Shown: one piece after another, positions 46,863 to 58,274 of the stretch
Position numbering within the stretch: the stretch's first letter is position 1
Layout: each line of letters begins with the position of its first letter
Assembly: GCA_950022655.1 (NCBI GenBank)
Contig: OX465584.1
Coordinates: forward strand, 54,392,789 to 54,456,788
Reading direction: 5' to 3'
Source: Alentia gelatinosa
Taxonomy: Eukaryota; Annelida; Polychaeta; Phyllodocida; Polynoidae
DNA: 64,000 nucleotides
Made by a program: the position numbers and the translations under genes
Notes under the pieces: generated by a model
Databases searched by the model: none
What the model was told of the DNA's origin: nothing
Seen by the model: only the letters and a program-made list of their open reading frames with translations

Positions 46863-47159
46863 CGGCGTGTCTGAGATATTGACAGCGCAGCAGGGTCTCT
46901 AAGATTCTGTATGCCTTCTCTGATCATTCATTTCAATAGTAAAAGGAAGGTGTCAAGGGAGAAGAGACTGCCGTCCGTTCTATGTCCGCTGGGGGCCGTT
47001 TGATATCTGAAAGGATTTTACTAGGACTGTCATGTGATAGTACTAGGACTGTCCTAGCACATTAAATAAATATGGATTGTCTTTTCAAAAGACATGGAGA
47101 AGGACGGAGACTCATAATGTGCTTTTGGAAAGAAAACTCAGTAGGTTGGGGAAAGCAAT

Positions 47160-47412
47160 TGCTACCACTTTTCTCCTTCGCCCCCAGCAGTGGTAGATTT
47201 ACTGCTATATCAAAGGCCAAACCTTCTCATACCAAGTCTATGTGGTGTGGGAATCAAAAGAACTCTCACCTCGGTAAAGGTGTAGGAAAGATGTTTCTAC
47301 CTAAATTCACTACATAGATTTGATCACTACCCTTGTGGTGTAAAAGAACCTTGAGAAAGTCTGGTGAGAACCTACAGTGGTTAACTGGACGTTGAATCAA
47401 ACCAACAAACAA
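47160..47412 (+). mobile_element. SINE body, head lost
   Basis: Starts at TGCTACCACTTTTCTCC and runs through TAGATTTACTGCTATATC and CTCACCTCGGTAAAGGTG to AACTGGACGTTGAATC and ACCAACAAAC. Confidence 0.75.
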
Positions 47413-47439
47413 AAACAAAACAACATAATCAATGTACAT

Positions 47440-47826
47440 GCTTTCGTAGTATCCTTCAGAGTTTCTAACAATTGTATGTAAATGATTTATTCGCTATTAG
47501 ATGTTAAGAATAGACATTTTAAGATAGGAAAAATCCCATAGAAACTGGGCTTGTCCATTGTTTGATCCCAGAATCTTCTGATTACCACTGTTTTTAACTT
47601 GGCACCCCAACCAACGCCCGGGACAGACATATAGAAGGACCAATGACAGGATACCTTGCAGCATGAACTGTCCTTCCGAAGGATTTATCTCAGGAGAAGG
47701 ACAATAAAATATGGACAGCATTTATTTAACACGATCACTCTATCCTTGTAATTGTCCTCCCACGAACTCTCCTAGTTTTGTCCTCATCCTTCCCATTGTC
47801 CTCAATTATTAAACGCGCCCCTGACC
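47440..47826 (+). repeat. Dispersed repeat family R, copy 2 (empty site)
   Basis: Uninterrupted counterpart of 44270-44928. ACAATAAAATATGGACAGC at 47701-47719 is the unoccupied version of the PT-a insertion site. Confidence 0.7.
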
Positions 47827-49928
47827 GGGGATACCTTCAACCAGTTGCGTTTCTGACCTTTTTAAATACTGATGAGTATCACTTGTTAAATCCTTGGCTT
47901 CTCCTGGATTTACAATGGAAACTGCCAAAGAACACTTGTACACTCTTAGAAGATGTATACATCTCATGTTGAATGATGTTTCGTTTCCAATAAAGATAAA
48001 TTGATATACATAGAGAACACTCAGCATGCCCTCGTTACTCGCTCCTCGTACAAAATACATTATAAAACACACATCAAATAGAATAAAATAAAGTAAACGA
48101 AAGACCAGAAGTGAAAAAGACATTTTTTAATAGGGAACACAGAGGTTTTTTCCAAGAAAGAAAAATGATTGAACACAAAAACTAGACCCAACTTCTTAGA
48201 CAAATAGGTCTAGTTTCTTTCCTACCTGTTCCTTCTACTGTTTTTTTTGTGTGTGTTTTCTTTTTCTCTTTTCTAAATCTGTATCTTATAAATCTGTCCC
48301 CCTCACTGTGTAGGGATGAAACGAACTTCCTGTTCTCTGCTCTATTTTACCCAGGAAGTGATATTTTTAGATAGAACCGGAAGTTTTCTATTCTTGGTGA
48401 CTTCTAATTAAATCTTGTCAAATACCTCTTTCATTCTCGGTCAAAATAAATATTAGACACGTTTCTCAAATGAGCCAGTAACTGCCATTAGAACAACTGT
48501 ATTTGTCCAATGTATTTCATCTAGTTACGGACCATGAACAGTGCAGAATTCAAAATAGACAAACCTCATTGGGAGAGCAATAAGTTCATTTTTGTTAGTT
48601 TTTTATGGTAAAACCATTAAATGAGCCATTCCTTGGAATTACATCAGTATAGTGGAAAAATTGACAAGGCATTTAATCTGATAATTGTTACGAACTCCCA
48701 GAAATACTTGCCCCGATTCCGTTAGACGGGAGGGGCGTATTTATGAATCCAAGAGTGAGTGACAATATTCATGTTAAATGTCTGGTCGGTTTTCTCTCTG
48801 TTATACACCTTACTCTATTTCAAATTCATAAGATTTTTACTTTGAATCACCATTCAAAGTCTGATTTGGGCACACAGAGCGGGTCCATATAGTAGCGTAC
48901 GATACAGTAGGCCATACATGGTATTTAGGATATAATGAGTAGAGTTCAGTAAGTATAAGAACAATGTGCATAGGTGTATGATAATTTTTATAAACAAGAT
49001 GTATAATAAACAGCTTGAATTAGAAAATTCTCCATCAGGTATCGGATTATATCTGGAAAGGTTATAGAGTAGTGGAAATAGTATTTATGCTATTTCAGAT
49101 ATTATAGTTTTAAAAAACGAGAAGACACCATGGAGTATTTCACAATGGCAAAGCATAAGGTCTAATCAATTAGGTGACGGGGTGAAAAAAAATCTAATCT
49201 CTCCGAGCAAAAAGATAAATTATGATAAAATTAAGCTCATTTGGTATGCCCTATATACATGTATATTACTGTTGAGGTACGAGGCCCTGCTTCTGGTCTG
49301 TCGAGCCGCATGTGCTCAACATCAAAGACTTGTGATCGGTTATTCAGATTGATCCCCTGATAACATACGCCAAAACCTAAACGGAGTTCAACACAGCAGT
49401 AGTGGTAAAAAACACTGATTCAGGTCCCAAGCCAGGGAGCTATCCACGGCCACCTTGTCAAATGGGAATTTCACGGGTCGCAGCAATTAATGCCTAATAG
49501 AGCATAAATTGGACATTACCGGCGAGGCTATCGTAACAGAACCATATTGTTTTATATATCATTATTACAGGCCTTTGATCTGTGTTCGGGTAAAACCAGG
49601 CATACATGAATGATGATGGAAAAATGTATTTTATACCAAAAAGGAAAATCACGGGACAATATTTGATCTAAGATACTCTCATAGAAAATTTGCGATAAGA
49701 AAGACTTTCAGTCATTTCTAAGTGAATGTGTTTATTATGTTGTATTGAACGCGGCCTTTTGCTATAGCATATAGCTGACAACAAGCTATGTTTATGAATC
49801 ATGCCTCATCAATTTATGACCAAATAGGTGAAATTGTAATAAGAAGGATGTAATGGTTAAGCCCTGTATCTTGAACAACGTATAGGTAGAACCCAAAATG
49901 GTCTATTCCTGGGTTGAGAGCCGTTTGG
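47827..49928. other. Intronic DNA without recognised features
   Basis: AT-rich with no gene. A minus-strand frame at 47809-48123 is hydrophobic but lacks any signature. ACCCCGATTCCG/ACGGGAGGGGCG near 48710 faintly recalls the foldback centre at 43590. Confidence 0.35.
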
Positions 49929-50244
49929 TTAAAGGCATATCCTACAATTCACAATGGCGCCTCCTGGTAATTTTCAAATATTGGAAATTTTCAGTTCTAA
50001 CGGTTTGTTATTATCAATTCTAATGCCAAGTGAGCAAAATATAACGTTCTGTCTAGCTTTACCGAACCCAGTAGATAAAATAAGTCTATTTTAATTTGCT
50101 TGGTTCATATAAGAAATGTACTGAAAAATGTGATTTTCCCAAGTTAGACATGGGTTCTACAGCACTCTGACATCATTTTATTCTGTTTTCAAGATATTGA
50201 CATAGGTTTTAATTTTGAAGGTGAACTGTCAGATATGCCTTTAA
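49929..50244. mobile_element. TTAA-flanked inverted-repeat element, copy 2
   Basis: TTAAAGGCATATCCTACAATT to AGATATGCCTTTAA. The ends are inverse over AAGGCATATC with TTAA on both sides. The interior matches copies 1 and 3. Confidence 0.85.
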
Positions 50245-50727
50245 GGCCTGTAATATCCATTAGGCTTTTACCACAGTACTTAAGAGAGGTTGAACAGCAG
50301 GCATCTAACCCATTCGGCGTGCCCTCAACTCTCCTCCTCCAATCTTTTGGCCCAGTGCCTGAATCCCTAAACCGCTCAGAGGTTAGGTATGACTCTTTAA
50401 AGTATAATACTATGAAAAACCAAACTCCCCTATTGCTGGAAGGAAAAGACATTAAATGACTTGCCCTGTACTTTCTTGCAAACTACAGTGGAGGGAATTA
50501 GGATCTCAAGTGCATAGATACCACTTAAGATTTCAGATTGAATGTCAGTATATCAGTTCTTCATCTACCGCTCGACGCAGGTAATGGACAGTCGCATCGT
50601 GTTGTCAATGTTAACAGATAGTTAGCATCGACCATTGTCGTCACCAGTTTGCTCTGCCTCACGATGCTGCGCTAGCACCCATCAACAGAAATATCTCGAA
50701 AAATATCCGATATTACTGATGTTCCTG

Positions 50728-50860
50728 TTCGGGTGATATTTCTCCATAGGCTTAACATTAGGGACCCATACTCCCCAGCTGTGAAGTTAGTGTACCCAAT
50801 ACTCAAAGGCTAATTGGGTGATTTAGTTTATTGATTAATACTGTTATATGGGGTGAGAAT
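50728..50860 (-). mobile_element. PT-a tail fragment
   Basis: TTTCTCCATAGGCTTAACATT to GGGGTGAGAATAAATC is a PT-a tail in reverse. The palindrome is not preserved. Confidence 0.55.
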
Positions 50861-51010
50861 AAATCGGAAACCCACGAGATGAAGTTTCCTTCTAGTTATT
50901 GAAAGCGATTTCAGTGTAGACTATTTCCGTATCTCATTACCTACCTAATACCGAGCCTTCATACTAAACTTATAGGGAGTATTCAATTCTCTGGAGATTA
51001 TGGGTACTCT

Positions 51011-51305
51011 TAAAAGCGGTCGTCATTTCTACTGTCTAGACTAAACGTAATATCCTCGCCTTCGCTCGGATTTTACTATACGTCTAGTCCTCGGAGATGA
51101 CAGCCGCTTGTATCTGAACCAGTTAATATTGTGTATCTATTTTTCTACCATGCTAGTATTTACAGCTGCTTACAGTGATCACAGGTTCAATATATATGGT
51201 TTTTTTTGCATAAAAAAAACCTGTAAGCTCCGGATATGGTGTTACACACTCCCTATGTGTTTTCTATGGGCACTTTGTATTAGGTGGGTAATAAATGTCA
51301 ATGTT
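51011..51305 (+). mobile_element. PT-b element
   Basis: Palindrome arms AAAAGCGGTCGTCATTTC and GATGACAGCCGCTTG meet at CGTAATATCCTCGCC-TTC-GCTCGGATTTTACTATACG. The tail ends GGCACTTTGTATTAGGTGGG-TAATAAA. Confidence 0.75.
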
Positions 51306-51377
51306 ACAATTACAATGTCATTTTTGGCTCAATCCCAGAATTTTAATTCTTAAGAATGTATAAAACTCCAGCGTGTA

Positions 51378-51582
51378 CTAAAGAAGAAACCAACAAGCTT
51401 TGGTCAGAGTTATTGTTCTCCACGAGTTTGATGGGGAGCAATATGAACGAGGTGAAGCCGAGTGAATATCTTGTAGCATTCAAACGAGTTGGAGAATGAC
51501 GACTCTGACCAAAACGAGTCACTTTCTGTATTTATATCACCCCTGTACACACTAAAACAATGGACGACACACAGGATATATG
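51378..51582 (+). mobile_element. PT-a element, tail truncated
   Basis: AAAGAAGAAACCAACAAGC through GAGCAATATGAACGAGGTGAAGCCGAG to ACCAAAACGAGTCAC, then TTTATATCACCCCTG and the first 45 bp of the tail. Confidence 0.75.
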
Positions 51583-51888
51583 ACTGGTCATATATCAGTG
51601 GTCAAATTTAGAATTATGGACGATCGCTAGTGCCAACAGCAGAAAAACTAAGTAGCCAAAGCCACCTTAGAAAAATGTTACGATAAAAATATGAATGATC
51701 AAATTTAGCATTATAATAATCCCGTGATATCGTTCCAAAAGGTCACACTGATCAGCTTTGTAACATGTCGTAATGGCATTATGTTTTCACCTCAATCGCC
51801 GGAAGTCGTGCCAACTGGAAGGTTTAAACAATAGCTCGAGGAATGCATTCTGACTTGACTCCAAACTTCAAATTGCCTCACGATTTTG

Positions 51889-52178
51889 ATCTCACCCCTG
51901 GTATTTTTGTCCTATATGCTTAACATTGGAAACTCGTTCTCCATTCCCCTACGAGTATTGCAGTCCGTTCTCCATGGTCTATATATCCTATGTGCTGCCC
52001 ATTCTTTTGTTGTGTACAGGGGTGAGATAAATACAGAAAGCAACTCGTTTTGACCAAAGAAGTCGTTCTTCAACTATTTTGAATACTACGTGATATTCAC
52101 TGTCGCTAGGTCATATCACACCGCATCAAACTCGTGGAGGACGATAGCTTTGACCAAAACTGGTTGGTTTCTTCTTTG
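51889..52178 (-). mobile_element. PT-a element, inverted
   Basis: ATCTCACCCCTGG to GGGGTGAGATAAATAC bounds the tail (51889-52030). The palindrome follows, with ACTCGTTTTGACCAAAG and CTTTGACCAAAACTGG and the core ACTACGTGATATTCAC. It faces the copy at 51378-51582. Confidence 0.75.
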
Positions 52179-52221
52179 AATTTGCTGACTTATCTATGCT
52201 AGATAGATAAGTCAGCAAATT
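52179..52221. repeat. Perfect 18-bp inverted repeat
   Basis: AATTTGCTGACTTATCTA and TAGATAAGTCAGCAAATT around a 7-base loop, directly at the end of the PT-a element. Confidence 0.85.
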
Positions 52222-52416
52222 ACGATAGTATCTCGCTGGTGACTCTTCTTCTTTATTTATCATCATCACTCTCATCCTCCTGTATATACTGTATAATTGT
52301 AATATGGACGGGGCCTGTTACTGACCTGCCACTTGAGTGTTATCAGAATGGCCAGAATACCTGCCTTGGCAGAGGCCATTTATGTACTTTTTTGTGCGAA
52401 TAAATCTTTTTTTAAA

Positions 52417-52705
52417 CAGAGATGTCAGTTTTCCACTTTTCCGTGGAAATCCACTTTTCCTTTCCGTGGAAATCCACTTTTCCATATTCAGTTTGTGCAA
52501 TTGCTTTAACTTACATCAAACAAAGATAATATTGATTTAGCCTCATTTATGCCAATAAAACAGTGATATAAAACTCCCGACAGAACCTTAGCCCCATGTC
52601 ATGGCCGACAGGGACATATGATCAAAGTTTTCTCGGTCTCTCTCTGGCAGAAAAAAAAAAAAAAAAAAAATCCACTTTTTTCCCTGACTCCAACTGACAT
52701 CCCTG
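52417..52705. mobile_element. CAGGGATG inverted-repeat element, copy D
   Basis: CAGAGATGTCAGTTTTCC to CCAACTGACATCCCTG, with the sequence CCGTGGAAATCCACTTTTCC duplicated near the left end and an A run at about 52651-52671. Confidence 0.85.
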
Positions 52706-53185
52706 TAAATTAAAAAACGAAAAAATCTTGGAGTCGCGTGTCTCGGCGCTGGGTAGGAGGAGGCATGTAGACAGCGGGGCTGGCTGAGGCTGTAACGGGA
52801 GCCTTCCCACACGGCCGTGGTCAACACCACCTGCAGATCTCCACCTGCGTCCCGGTGCTCAGCAGGGGCCCAGCAGGAGTTCCTCCAGGTCAAGATCTGC
52901 TCAAAAGGTTAATTTGATGATCCTACTCTTAAGCCGCTGGAATCAGAGATGCGGCTTACTTGTCCATTTATTTATTCATACAACAAGTTGTCAGTTAAAA
53001 AGCAGCCATTTGCGGCCTTGGTTGAATGTACAGCGTTAAAATAAGAACTAAAATATTTTTGAAATGTGTTTGTTGATTAAGTTCTCACATAATTGGATTG
53101 TATCGTATTGTTATATATTATGGAGGTTTACCTTCCTAATTTCCCAGCTTAATCCGTTACAAGATTATTTCCATCATCAGATAAC

Positions 53186-53445
53186 CAGGGATGATGGCAG
53201 TTTTCCACTTTTACATTGGAAATCCTGGTTTTCTTTTCCAGCTTATAGAATTATCTTTCTTGTTTAAAAGAAAGATAATATGATTTGAGCCTCATTCGCG
53301 TTACTAAAACAGTGGTTTTAATCTCCTCACACACCCTTAGTCCTATTTCATGGCCATCATTGATGTGTTTTCATGTTTTCTCAGTATCTCCAAGGCAATA
53401 AATTCAACATGATTTTTTTTTTCCTGACCCCAACTGACATCACTG
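53186..53445. mobile_element. CAGGGATG inverted-repeat element, copy E
   Basis: CAGGGATGATGGCAGTTTTCC to CCCCAACTGACATCACTG. Interior AAAACAGTGGTTTTAATC and TTTCATGGCC match copies C and D. Confidence 0.8.
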
Positions 53446-53565
53446 AGAAAACACTGTCATAGAAATCATTCCCCTCGCTGCCAACCACATGAGTAAGGAG
53501 AGTTCATCGTACCTTCATCCTTATCAAGTGAAGACTTAAACTTAGAGTTTAACTTAGAATGAAAC

Positions 53566-53846
53566 TGGAGATGAAAATAACTTGGTCCGTACTCCACTAA
53601 GTTTTATCGCGGAGTAATTCACGAGGTATAAACCTGAGTGAATTACGTAGTGGTCAAACAAGGTGGAGTGCAGACCAAGTTATTTTAATGAAGTGGGTTT
53701 CTGATTTATTCTCACCCCGTATAACATAATTAATCAATAGAATAAATCGCTCAATTAGCCATTGAGTATTAGGAACACTACCTTAACGGCCGTGGAGTAT
53801 GAGTACCAAACGTTAAGCCTATGGAGAAAATTGCTGGGGTGAGATA
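53566..53846 (+). mobile_element. PT-a element
   Basis: Arms ATAACTTGGTCCGTACTCCAC and GTGGAGTGCAGACCAAGTTAT, core GGAGTAATTCACGAGG...GAGTGAATTACGTAG. The tail is bounded by TTTATTCTCACCCCG and GGGGTGAGATAA. Confidence 0.8.
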
Positions 53847-54409
53847 ATTCATCTTTCTCTACGCTAAATGTTATACTGTAGCAATGAAGGTTCCCTGAGA
53901 GTAGAGGAATGTTCCGACAAAAAACATGTCTGTATAGGAGTAAACAGGAGTTTTTAAAAACCAGGTGGCACCGCAGACTCGGCCAGAGCGGATCATGTTG
54001 CCAAGATATGCAGCCATTCCCTCTGAGTTGTATCACTAACGACCAAAATGCACACTCCAAACGAGTTGGGCAGCTAAATACGCTTTATCTGGGTCTTTAT
54101 CCGCTTCTCTCAAAGTTTAATACCCATAAAACCAATTTCCACGTGTTTTCTGCCAATATTACACATGGTGGGAGATGGTCCGACAGATTTGGCATTTGAT
54201 TCGGGCAGGAGGAAATTTTTCTTGAGGTTTTGTACTCGATCTTGACTCAACTAGAGCCAAAAGCATTGCTTCTGCGCAGTTTTGTCGGGTCACGGTCGCC
54301 AAGTCTCAGATCGTATTTGCGCATTGAACTTGCAAAAGAAATGGTGCGCTGTTCAGTCAAGACTGCACACTTCTAGGATTTGGCAGCTGTCTTTGAATAT
54401 CAGTAATAA

Positions 54410-54740
54410 GAGAAAACGTAGTTAGTGGGCCTGTAGCGATTACCGTCTTTTGTCCTATGACCTAGGCCCGACACCAGGGAGCTGTTTCAAAAGTCGAGTG
54501 AAGTCTATGGTTTTGAAACAGCTCCCAGAGGCCGAATGCTGGAGTGATAGGACAAAAGGCTGAAAACGGACTCGCTAGGGGTTAACTAATTACGGTTTCT
54601 TATTATAATATACCTAAAAGAAAAAATGTCATTTTATAAACTTTTTAAGTCTTCAATTCATAGCTCATTCATTACATCTCAGTGAGCCCGAACATTATTT
54701 ATACTGCATGCCTAGCAGACGTTCGGCCATATAGGTACTA
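54410..54740 (+). mobile_element. PT-d element with nested palindrome
   Basis: Outer arms GAGAAAACGTAGTTAGTGGG and TTAACTAATTACGGTTTC. Inner arms CTTTTGTCCTATGACC and GTGATAGGACAAAAGG, then GGGAGCTGTTTCAAAA and TTTTGAAACAGCTCCC. The tail is bounded by TTATAATATACC and GGCCATATAGGTAC. Confidence 0.8.
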
Positions 54741-54741
54741 T

Positions 54742-55033
54742 AGAGAAAACCTATGAAAGTTTAGGGTCTGAGGACGTATCCCATCGAGTTTGAATTACAG
54801 TAATTCACAAGGCGAAGCCGAGTGAATTACTACGTGATTCAAATGAGATGGGATCGAGCTCTGACCCTAAACTTGAATGGGTTTCTGAATTTATCTCACC
54901 CTTAATATTGACTAATGGGCTAACATTTGTGACATTATTCCCCATTGGATATTTTTCATAAATATCTAATAGGCATTAGATACGAGTTCCCAATGTTAAG
55001 TCTATGGAGAAAAAATATCTGGGGTGAGATAAA
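54742..55033 (+). mobile_element. PT-a element with GCGAAGC centre
   Basis: Arms GAAAGTTTAGGGTCTGAG and CTCTGACCCTAAACTT meet at AGTAATTCACAAGGCGAAGCC-GAGTGAATTACTACG. The tail is bounded by TTTATCTCACCCTT and GGGGTGAGATAAA. It begins immediately after the PT-d element. Confidence 0.8.
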
Positions 55034-55520
55034 GGTATATATAAAGATACCTACAGAGGGTGTACAGATTGATCATTGCTGTCCACCCCAGCAGGCCATT
55101 AAAGTCACACGCGTTGAATATTTTCTTTGTCTAGATACACATACAGTCTTGTAATCTTATCTATATGTTATGCTTGATGAGTCTTTGTTGCGCGAAACCT
55201 TTATAAACTTTCTATTTCTCACCCCTATAACGATTAACATAAGGGAGTAACACAGGTATAACGCCTTTGAAGTCATGACCAGTGATATCCGCATTTCAAC
55301 GTAGCCTCTGTTAGAGTTAGGACCTGTACTAGCCACTTCGCCTTTCAGTTGATCACATTTGATAAGCTGAAGGTCGTTTTGGCGTTGACTGTAAGCCCCA
55401 CGACCACGAGAGTGCCACATAACTTTTGCTATAGACAATAATCGATTATTTTTTTAAACGGGCATTTACACAGGTTGCCATATAGTCTAAGGGTATATCC
55501 GGGAATGGTTCCCAACGAGA

Positions 55521-56055
55521 CTGGGGCCTGTTGAGTAATCTAGAATCGCACATGAAAACCCATTTTTGTATGTCAATTAGACTCGGACAGGATGTCGGTC
55601 AACTTAATTCAACACCTATAGGCCTGTTTCCATTGGGCGACGAAAAGGGTGTAGATTTTTTTAGTTACCCACAACGTCTTTCGGTAGTGCCACTGATTGT
55701 GCGTTGGTAACGAAAAGATCGGTGAGGGTAGTAGATTTCACTCAGTGACCAAGCTTTCACTCAGTGGTGGGTGGTGCTACATTGCATAATCTAAGCAGAA
55801 AAAGTCGGGGGTCATTTCACGAGCTCGGTCGTTTCCATTTACCGATTATGGGTCAGCAGTGCCAAAAATCCGTCAGTGGTTCATGACTGTAGATAGCTGG
55901 CGAGATATCGGCCAATGGGACCGGGCCTTATGGACGACCTGAAGGACAGCTAAGACTGTCTTAGCGAACGAACTTAGATATCATTAAATGATAACCCTTG
56001 TATGAGGTACAGAAATGGGTTTTCATGTAGGAGCCTAGATTATTCAACGGACTTG
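55521..56055. mobile_element. Family K element, occupied
   Basis: CTGGGGCCTGTTGAGTAATC to GATTATTCAACGG. It is split at 55620 by an AAGGCCCG element. The empty form CAACACTTATGGACGACC is present at about 30590. Confidence 0.75.
55620..55929. mobile_element. AAGGCCCG inverted-repeat element, copy 2 (nested)
   Basis: AGGCCTGTTTCCATTGGGC to GGCCAATGGGACCGGGCCTT, inserted in family K. The duplicated target appears to be 2-3 bp containing TA, but the exact border is ambiguous. Confidence 0.8.
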
Positions 56056-56059
56056 TACA

Positions 56060-57060
56060 TATACGCAACTGGAAATGTTCAGCATAACTGAAACCTGGAA
56101 GTTTTTGAGGCTGCCACTGACCCAAGACATACCGCTCCACACTCTCATACTATTGGCAGGAACCTTTTTTTATCATTTCTATATTGATATCCATTAGGCA
56201 ATTACACTTTCCTTCCTTTGATTGATACAGAGTATGTTCATGTTTGGAAATAATAATGAGGGCTTAGCCTAAACCATAAAAGTTGATTTTCATGGCCTAG
56301 CCCCATTCAGTTAACAGTAATACACAGACACTGAGACAGATTATTGCAATAATGGTAACAATAAAGTTTATCTTTATTGTTTATTGATATTGATACCGTA
56401 ATTATGAAATAATAGCAATACCAGATACATAAAGAACGATGTTACTTCACCCAATGTATCATTGAAAGAGGGTACAGTTTTAATACCAAAAGATTGCTTT
56501 ACATGCATGGACACGGCTAAATGCTGCATTCTACTCAAGGGCAGAGATACTGGCAGCCGCGATAGGGTGTATTCACCTGCACATCAGCAGTTCCCTAGTG
56601 AGTGCAGACTTCAGCGAACGTTCCATTGGCCCGACAAAGACGAATTCCGATGTCGCATGTCGATCACTGGCCGTCGGCGATTCCGCTGGATATAGACACT
56701 AATGTAATGGAGCAGCGCCGCCAAGCCTCCTCTGGTCATCTCCAGCCGTCGGTTTCACCCACAGTATTCAGGCGCGGCCTAACCACACACTATTGACATT
56801 GCTAATTAATCCTTGTGCAGAAAATAGTCCACATTTGTTTCGCAAAAGATAGCAAGTACTTCTAAAAGTTAGAATCAGACCAACACTGCCACCTGACATT
56901 TAAAAAAATGAAAATCTAATATATTATATATTTTCGGATCCCTGAACCTACTGATCGTAGGACGTCGGTTGGCCCTATATTTTAGAGCGTGCTTGCACGC
57001 GCTAAATACATCATCTAGAGTTTAGAGGGGTCCATATAGACTTTCAGGGTACTGCATACA
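56060..57060. other. Intronic DNA without recognised features
   Basis: No repeat family recognised. A 77-codon plus frame at 56462-56695 is Cys- and Arg-rich but has no splice support or domain. Confidence 0.3.
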
Positions 57061-57062
57061 AA

Positions 57063-57375
57063 TTATCCCTTCACTATCTGTGTGCTATTCACTGGGATAT
57101 TAAGAACAGAGCAGGGAGCCAGAGTCACAGTCTCCTAGAGGCGTGCCCAGCTGACCATGACCAATCACTCAATACCAAAATACCTAAAGACCCACTGGTG
57201 CTTGATTTGTTTGGATCCTAGATAGGCAGTTGCAGAAATTGCAAGTTGACTGGGTGCAATTGGGTTACAGTAAACTATCCATAAGCTAAATCAAACTTAT
57301 ACCTTTTAATTGTTATTCATCTATAATTGCACGCTCAGTCATCAATGATGAACATACTATTTGCTCCTAGTCTTG
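57063..57375 (-). repeat. Dispersed repeat family Q, copy 5
   Basis: ATCCCTTCACTATCTGTGTG to ATACTATTTGCTCCTAG, uninterrupted. It gives the empty-site reference for the 601-bp insertion at 18228. Confidence 0.7.
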
Positions 57376-57440
57376 GTAAGCCTGCCCGGCGATGATAGAT
57401 TTTAGTCAGGTCAGTGGAACACAAACTTTACATGCAGTAC

Positions 57441-57768
57441 TAAGAGAAAACATAGTTAGTGAGCCCGTAGCGATTAGCGTTCAAGGTCTCTTATTTGATA
57501 TAACTATGTCCAGATGGGGGGATAACCATAATTATTGGAGGAAAGACCTAGAAGAGCTTCGCTACGGGTTCACTCACTACGTTTTCTTAATATTATATAC
57601 CTCGAATTGATGCGAAAACACCATTTTATTGACTTACTAAGCCATTGATGCACAGCCTGTTGAGCGAATGTTGATGGTTATTCACTATGTTCACATTGTG
57701 CCAGAACATTATCTATACTTCCCCATAGCAGTGGGTACTCTTTCATCGACGTTTAGCCTATAGGTATA
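57441..57768 (+). mobile_element. PT-d element
   Basis: Arms AAGAGAAAACATAGTTAGTG and CACTCACTACGTTTTCTT, with GCCCGTAGCG against CGCTACGGG. GCTTCGC lies at 57556-57562. The tail is bounded by TAATATTATATACC and CTATAGGTATATATAC. Confidence 0.8.
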
Positions 57769-57771
57769 TAT

Positions 57772-58073
57772 ACACAATATTGACTGGTTTCAGATACAAG
57801 CGTCTGTATGCTCCGAGGAGTTGATGCGTAGTAATATCCGAGGAGCATACAACCGCTTCTATCTTAAACCAGTCTATATTGTATTTATCATCCAACCTTT
57901 CTTGACAAGTGGCATTTCGATATCAGTTTGCTTTGGTTATGCACTATTTTTCCGGGCGCACTATTTTCCGTATGCGCCACCCGGAGTATACAACATATCC
58001 GTATGCGCCGGGTATGTGCATACACACTCCCTATGTGTTTTCTATGGACACTTTGTATTAGGTGGATAATAAA
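57772..58073 (+). mobile_element. PT-b element
   Basis: Arms ATATTGACTGGTTTCAGATA and CTTAAACCAGTCTATAT, core TTGATGCGTAGTAATATCCGAGG. The tail runs from TTTATCATCCAACC to TTAGGTGGATAATAAA. It starts right after the PT-d element. Confidence 0.8.
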
Positions 58074-58097
58074 ATCATGACTGCCACCCGTATCAGC

Positions 58098-58130
58098 CCC
58101 TGGGACGTTAAACCACAAACAAACAAACAA
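58098..58130 (+). mobile_element. 33-bp retroposon tail with 12-bp duplication
   Basis: CCCTGGGACGTTAAACCAC plus (AAAC)n, flanked by ACCCGTATCAGC at 58086-58097 and 58131-58142. Confidence 0.8.
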
Positions 58131-58274
58131 ACCCGTATCAGCAAATCAGAAGTCGGCACATATGAGCAGCAGCTTGGATCAACAGCAAAAACAATAAGCT
58201 CCAAACCCAGCTGCAGTCTCTCGAACGAGAGGCAAAAATGAGTAGAGGCTGCAGTGACTTTAGCCTAGATTGCG

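Noticed and set aside
45749..46882. Long proline/serine-rich open frame of 377 codons
   Set aside because: All three plus frames and the minus strand are open because the DNA is a CT satellite. There is no domain and no splice context.
52588..52893. Minus-strand frame of 101 codons with a GC-rich part
   Set aside because: Half is the CAGGGATG element with its A run. The GC-rich remainder shows no domain or splice support.
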